Below, piece after piece: positions 60,954-64,000 of a stretch of 64,000 nt of DNA. The notes beneath the pieces are model-generated. The model was given only the letters and a program-made list of their open reading frames with translations, was not told where the DNA came from and made no database searches. The stretch's first letter is position 1. Every line of letters starts with the position of its first letter. Both the position numbers and the translations under genes were made by a program. This DNA comes from Cognataquiflexum nitidum (lineage in GTDB: Bacteria; Bacteroidota; Bacteroidia; Cytophagales; Cyclobacteriaceae), in contig NZ_JAKZAM010000004.1 of the NCBI RefSeq assembly GCF_022538055.1, forward strand, positions 1 through 64,000, in the 5' to 3' direction.

Positions 60954-63335
60954 GTGATCTTACCTGAAATCAAGAGCTCTGAAAAATTGCTTATGAGGAA
61001 TTGGTATGTAATCCAACCCTTAGAAAAGTATAATGCCGATTTATTGGTAGAAAAACTTATGGACTGCGAAAAAATAATAGTCGCAATGGTCAACAGACCT
61101 TTGAGACTGGAATTTGATGCGGTTCCCAACGATACCAATTATGGAGTGCAATGGCATCTCAACAACCCCTCCCAACCGCAGTTTGACATACGGGCCCAAG
61201 GTGCATGGGATATCAATAAAGGCAGGAATGATGTGATCATTGCAGTGCTTGACGGCGGGGTTGATTACAACCATCCTGACCTTGACCCAGGAGATCGGAG
61301 CAGAGTGATAGCGGGAATAGACACTGGAGACGGGGACAATGATCCATTGGACAACTTACCTATAAGCCCAGATAGTTATTCCGGTCATGGGACAAAGATA
61401 GCCGGTGTTATCGGAGCAAGAACAAACAATTCATTGCAAGTATCGGGTATCATGTGGAATTGTAAAATAATGCCTATTAAAATGGTAAGAAGTGGAGGTG
61501 TCAGGATTCCTCATATCGTCAACTGGGACTGGAGTACAGCTGCCTTTCCCTCCGATGTGGCCGCAGCACTGGATTATGCAGTAAACAACAATACAAATGT
61601 AATAAATCTTAGTTATAGTTTTCCTGATCTGGGTTTTCCCATCAATGAAATTGCACTTAGAATCCCACTTTTAGCTCAAGCCATTGACAATGCTTACCGT
61701 AACAATATAGTAATCACGGCATCGATGGGCAATGCTTTTCAAACCAACAATGGTATCAGATATCCTGCCGGGTTCGATGAGCAGGTGATTGCTGTTGGGG
61801 CCACTACACAGAATGGAACAAAAGCAAGTTTTTCAAATACGGGTCCGCATATCAATTTAAGTGCTCCAGGCCTTCAAATCCTAACTACTGATAGAGGTGG
61901 CGGAACGGCAAGTCCAAGCGGAACTTCTTTTTCTGCACCTATAGTGGCCGGAGCGGCGGGTCTAGTTATCTCCCATGGAAAGGACAGGGGTTTTAATTTA
62001 ACAAACGATGATGTCCGAAATATCCTCCAACTAACCGCAAACGGGGATGCAGGGCCAATCCCTGGATTTGATAATGATACAGGCCATGGGATTGTAAATG
62101 CGCAGGCTGCCCTGCAACTAATAAACCAACCAAATACAGTAGTGCAAAAAACTTTAACAGGTGGTACTGCTGTGCTGCACCAAGCCATGAGCCAGTGGGT
62201 TTTGACAAGTGGTAGATGGGGGATTGCCGCCGGAACTTATTTTCAAGTAGACAGATATAAAATTACCAGACATGTAACCTTCGATATTCCTTTCTGTTCA
62301 GTACCAAAAGTATGGATGAGAGATAGGCAGAGCAGGTCTCTGAGTTATGCAAATCCAAATTCAGGAAGACCTTTTTCCATCATTTCAAACATTTCGAAGG
62401 AAGGCTTTGATGTGGAATATGTAACATATTATGTCCGAACCAATGCATCAGGGCAAACAATAAATAAATGGATACCAGAAGCTCCCGCGCAAACCCAGTT
62501 TGCATATACCGCAGTAGGTCAGTTAAACCCCGCAGGCTCAGCAGGTCCGATTTCCGGTGCCGACATTGCTTGTTCAGCTTCATCTTATACGATAGCAGGT
62601 TTTCCGGCCGGGGCAAGTGTCTCTTGGTCCGCCTCCCCATCAGGAATAGCAACGATATCGGGATCCGGTCAAACCATTACCCTTTCTCCGGTTTCAAATG
62701 GACAAATAACGTTAACTGCTGTAATAACAGGTTCTTGTGGCCCTGCACCTTCCATTTCTAAAAATATTCAGGTTGGTCCCATAAATTCATCACAAGTTTC
62801 TTTAATTGGGCAGTCTGCTGTTTGTCCTGCCAACCAATATACTTATCAGGCGGTAGTTCCGGGAGGACATAAGCCAGGATATATCTACCAATGGACTTAC
62901 CCATCGGGCTGGAATGTCCAAAGCCAATCAGGCCCCAACATCACATTTTACGTGCCCAGCAATCCCAACTATGGAACAGTAAGGTTCCGAGTCAATAATG
63001 GATGCGGATTTTCAGAATACAGTGGCATTACGGTATTTCCAGGCTATAATTGCAGTGCCTTTCCTTATTCCGTTAATGTCTATCCAAATCCTGCCATTGA
63101 CCAATTTAAGTTTGAAATACAGCAACCGAAAAATTATAGGGATTTCATGGAAAGAGGAGCGGAGGAAAAGTTTGAGGTAGAATTTTATGACCAGAATGGT
63201 AATATGGTTTCATCGTTTGAGACTTTTAAATGGGAAGAAACCCTTAATTTGAGTAAGTTGGGTTCTGGTTTTTATTTTCTACAAATAAAATATAGAAATT
63301 CCGTTTTTAAAAGGCAGATTGAAATAGCAAAATGA
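60954..63335 (+). CDS. S8 (subtilisin-like) peptidase with T9SS sorting domain
   Basis: The frame is open from 60861; GTG 60954 is only the first formal start after the nonsense codon at 60858. Counting from 60954, the catalytic triad is Asp100 (VIIAVLDGGVDYNHPDL), His145 (YSGHGTKIAGVIG) and Ser325 (SGTSFSAPIVAGAAG), with an Asn near 260. Beta-sandwich repeats follow (about 500-700). The last about 80 residues are a type A T9SS domain (VYPNPAIDQFKFEI, then LGSGFYFLQIKYRN). The intended product is a secreted or surface protease. Without the upstream signal peptide the truncated form could not leave the cell. Confidence 0.82.
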   Translation: MILPEIKSSEKLLMRNWYVIQPLEKYNADLLVEKLMDCEKIIVAMVNRPLRLEFDAVPNDTNYGVQWHLNNPSQPQFDIRAQGAWDINKGRNDVIIAVLDGGVDYNHPDLDPGDRSRVIAGIDTGDGDNDPLDNLPISPDSYSGHGTKIAGVIGARTNNSLQVSGIMWNCKIMPIKMVRSGGVRIPHIVNWDWSTAAFPSDVAAALDYAVNNNTNVINLSYSFPDLGFPINEIALRIPLLAQAIDNAYRNNIVITASMGNAFQTNNGIRYPAGFDEQVIAVGATTQNGTKASFSNTGPHINLSAPGLQILTTDRGGGTASPSGTSFSAPIVAGAAGLVISHGKDRGFNLTNDDVRNILQLTANGDAGPIPGFDNDTGHGIVNAQAALQLINQPNTVVQKTLTGGTAVLHQAMSQWVLTSGRWGIAAGTYFQVDRYKITRHVTFDIPFCSVPKVWMRDRQSRSLSYANPNSGRPFSIISNISKEGFDVEYVTYYVRTNASGQTINKWIPEAPAQTQFAYTAVGQLNPAGSAGPISGADIACSASSYTIAGFPAGASVSWSASPSGIATISGSGQTITLSPVSNGQITLTAVITGSCGPAPSISKNIQVGPINSSQVSLIGQSAVCPANQYTYQAVVPGGHKPGYIYQWTYPSGWNVQSQSGPNITFYVPSNPNYGTVRFRVNNGCGFSEYSGITVFPGYNCSAFPYSVNVYPNPAIDQFKFEIQQPKNYRDFMERGAEEKFEVEFYDQNGNMVSSFETFKWEETLNLSKLGSGFYFLQIKYRNSVFKRQIEIAK

Positions 63336-63568
63336 TTATAGATCATGAAGTATTTATCAAAAAATTTAAACCAATAAATCCTACGGAAGAAAAAAAATAT
63401 GAATGGTGTTTGAACAGAAGTAGCGGTTAACGGTAAATCTTAAATATGTCAGTTTAATAGTTTTGTTCAAAATGAAGCGTTTGGATTGATCATAAGACTT
63501 TTGAAAGTGAAGAAAATATGATTTAAATCATCTGACTATTTTACCAAAATTTCAATTTTTCAAGTTGG

Positions 63569-64000
63569 CTATTTAAGATTGGTTATTTGCCCAATTCCAA
63601 ACAACGGCAGGTTGATCAGCCATTCCTCTTTTCTAAAATCTGACATGGAGGTCCTTAGGGCAAATTTTGGGTTGAACTTTTCATAAAAAAGTTTCAGACT
63701 TTTTGCTTTCAAATTCTCCTCGGCTTTAACTTCAATAGGTATAATATTTCCTTTTGACTGGATCAGAAAATCAGTTTCTGCCGTTGCATTGTCTGCAGTC
63801 CAATAATAGCACAGGATATTTTTTGCAACCAATTGTTGCAATACATATTGTTCTGTTATCGCACCCTTAAATTCCTCAAATAGCCTGTTGCCTTCCAGTA
63901 TCGTTTTGACATCAAGATCCACCATAGCACCAAGCAGCCCGACATCAAGACAAAACAATTTGAAGGCATTGAAATCTTCGTAAGCTTTTAAAGGAATCCC
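63569..64000 (-). CDS. DUF4143-domain AAA ATPase, C-terminal part (runs off window)
   Basis: The frame is open to the window edge and continues upstream of it (GIPLKAYEDFNAFKLFCLDV), so the 5' part, with the AAA+ domain, is missing here. The visible 143 residues are the DUF4143 nuclease-like domain: LLGAMVDLD, FEEFKGAITEQYVLQQLVA, YYWTADNATAETDFLIQ and IIPIEVKAEEN. The ETDF...EVK spacing fits a PD-(D/E)XK core. Such ATPases are widespread in Bacteroidota and their role is unsettled. The 233-nt gap before it shows no gene. Confidence 0.82.
   Translation of the reverse strand, partial: GIPLKAYEDFNAFKLFCLDVGLLGAMVDLDVKTILEGNRLFEEFKGAITEQYVLQQLVAKNILCYYWTADNATAETDFLIQSKGNIIPIEVKAEENLKAKSLKLFYEKFNPKFALRTSMSDFRKEEWLINLPLFGIGQITNLK

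Noticed and set aside
63332..63430. 32-codon frame overlapping the S8 peptidase stop
   Set aside because: It is very short and Lys-rich, with no match to any pattern I know and no promoter or conservation clue.

Overview
The window looks like chromosome of a Bacteroidota bacterium, most likely order Cytophagales and plausibly Cyclobacteriaceae. The evidence is TAnnTTTG-type -7 promoter boxes, A-rich leaders with little Shine-Dalgarno signal, Bacteroidota-style lipoproteins, a type IX secretion (T9SS) sorting domain on a peptidase, a RhaEW-type fused rhamnose aldolase/dehydrogenase, and a six-gene ebo cluster. I saw no tRNA, rRNA, CRISPR array, integrase or transposase.

Layout. (1) 0.2-5.8 kb: seven genes I cannot name by family, six of them on the + strand, ending in a predicted HELLH metallopeptidase. 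(2) 5.9-25.6 kb: a defence-type accessory island. It carries a NERD nuclease-helicase, an Eco57I-like adenine methyltransferase with an AT-rich target-recognition half, a PLD-SNF2 helicase, a three-gene GHKL ATPase / unknown / DUF6339-like module, a tandem DUF4062 protein, two AlbA_2-type ATP-binding proteins with EG[I/V] repeat linkers, and a Z1 helicase. Decayed gene fragments lie between them. (3) 26-33.5 kb: a retropepsin-like pseudogene, an SbcD/SbcC-like nuclease-ATPase pair, two paralogous proteins with near-identical C-terminal halves, and a 49-residue protein. (4) 33.8-51.9 kb: L-rhamnose catabolism. RhaM, RhaI, RhaB and RhaEW convert L-rhamnose to dihydroxyacetone phosphate plus L-lactate through lactaldehyde, and LutABC oxidises the lactate to pyruvate. 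A GntR-type regulator and an NCS1-like permease complete the set. It is interspersed with secreted beta-propeller proteins, small lipoproteins and a ParE-type toxin-antitoxin pair. (5) 51.9-59.5 kb: HicBA, then eboF-E-D-C-B-A on the minus strand. (6) 59.8-64 kb: a TolB-like lipoprotein, an S8 peptidase whose signal peptide is cut off by an in-frame stop, and the C-terminal part of a DUF4143 ATPase running off the window.

The most unusual signal is regulatory. The perfect 12-bp palindrome TGCAAGCTTGCA occurs at six intergenic sites in the first 33.3 kb. At each it sits 27-28 nt upstream of a TAnnTTTG-like box, and at five sites that box is followed 21-28 nt later by a start codon. One site appears to fire in both directions with the same 28-nt spacing. 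This suggests an undescribed activator-type regulon that joins the unknown genes, the metallopeptidase, SbcCD and possibly Z1. Other points of interest are the GHKL/DUF6339-like module, a 49-bp direct repeat that brackets a single ORF at the 3' end of lutC, and an inverted-repeat element that splits the ebo operon.
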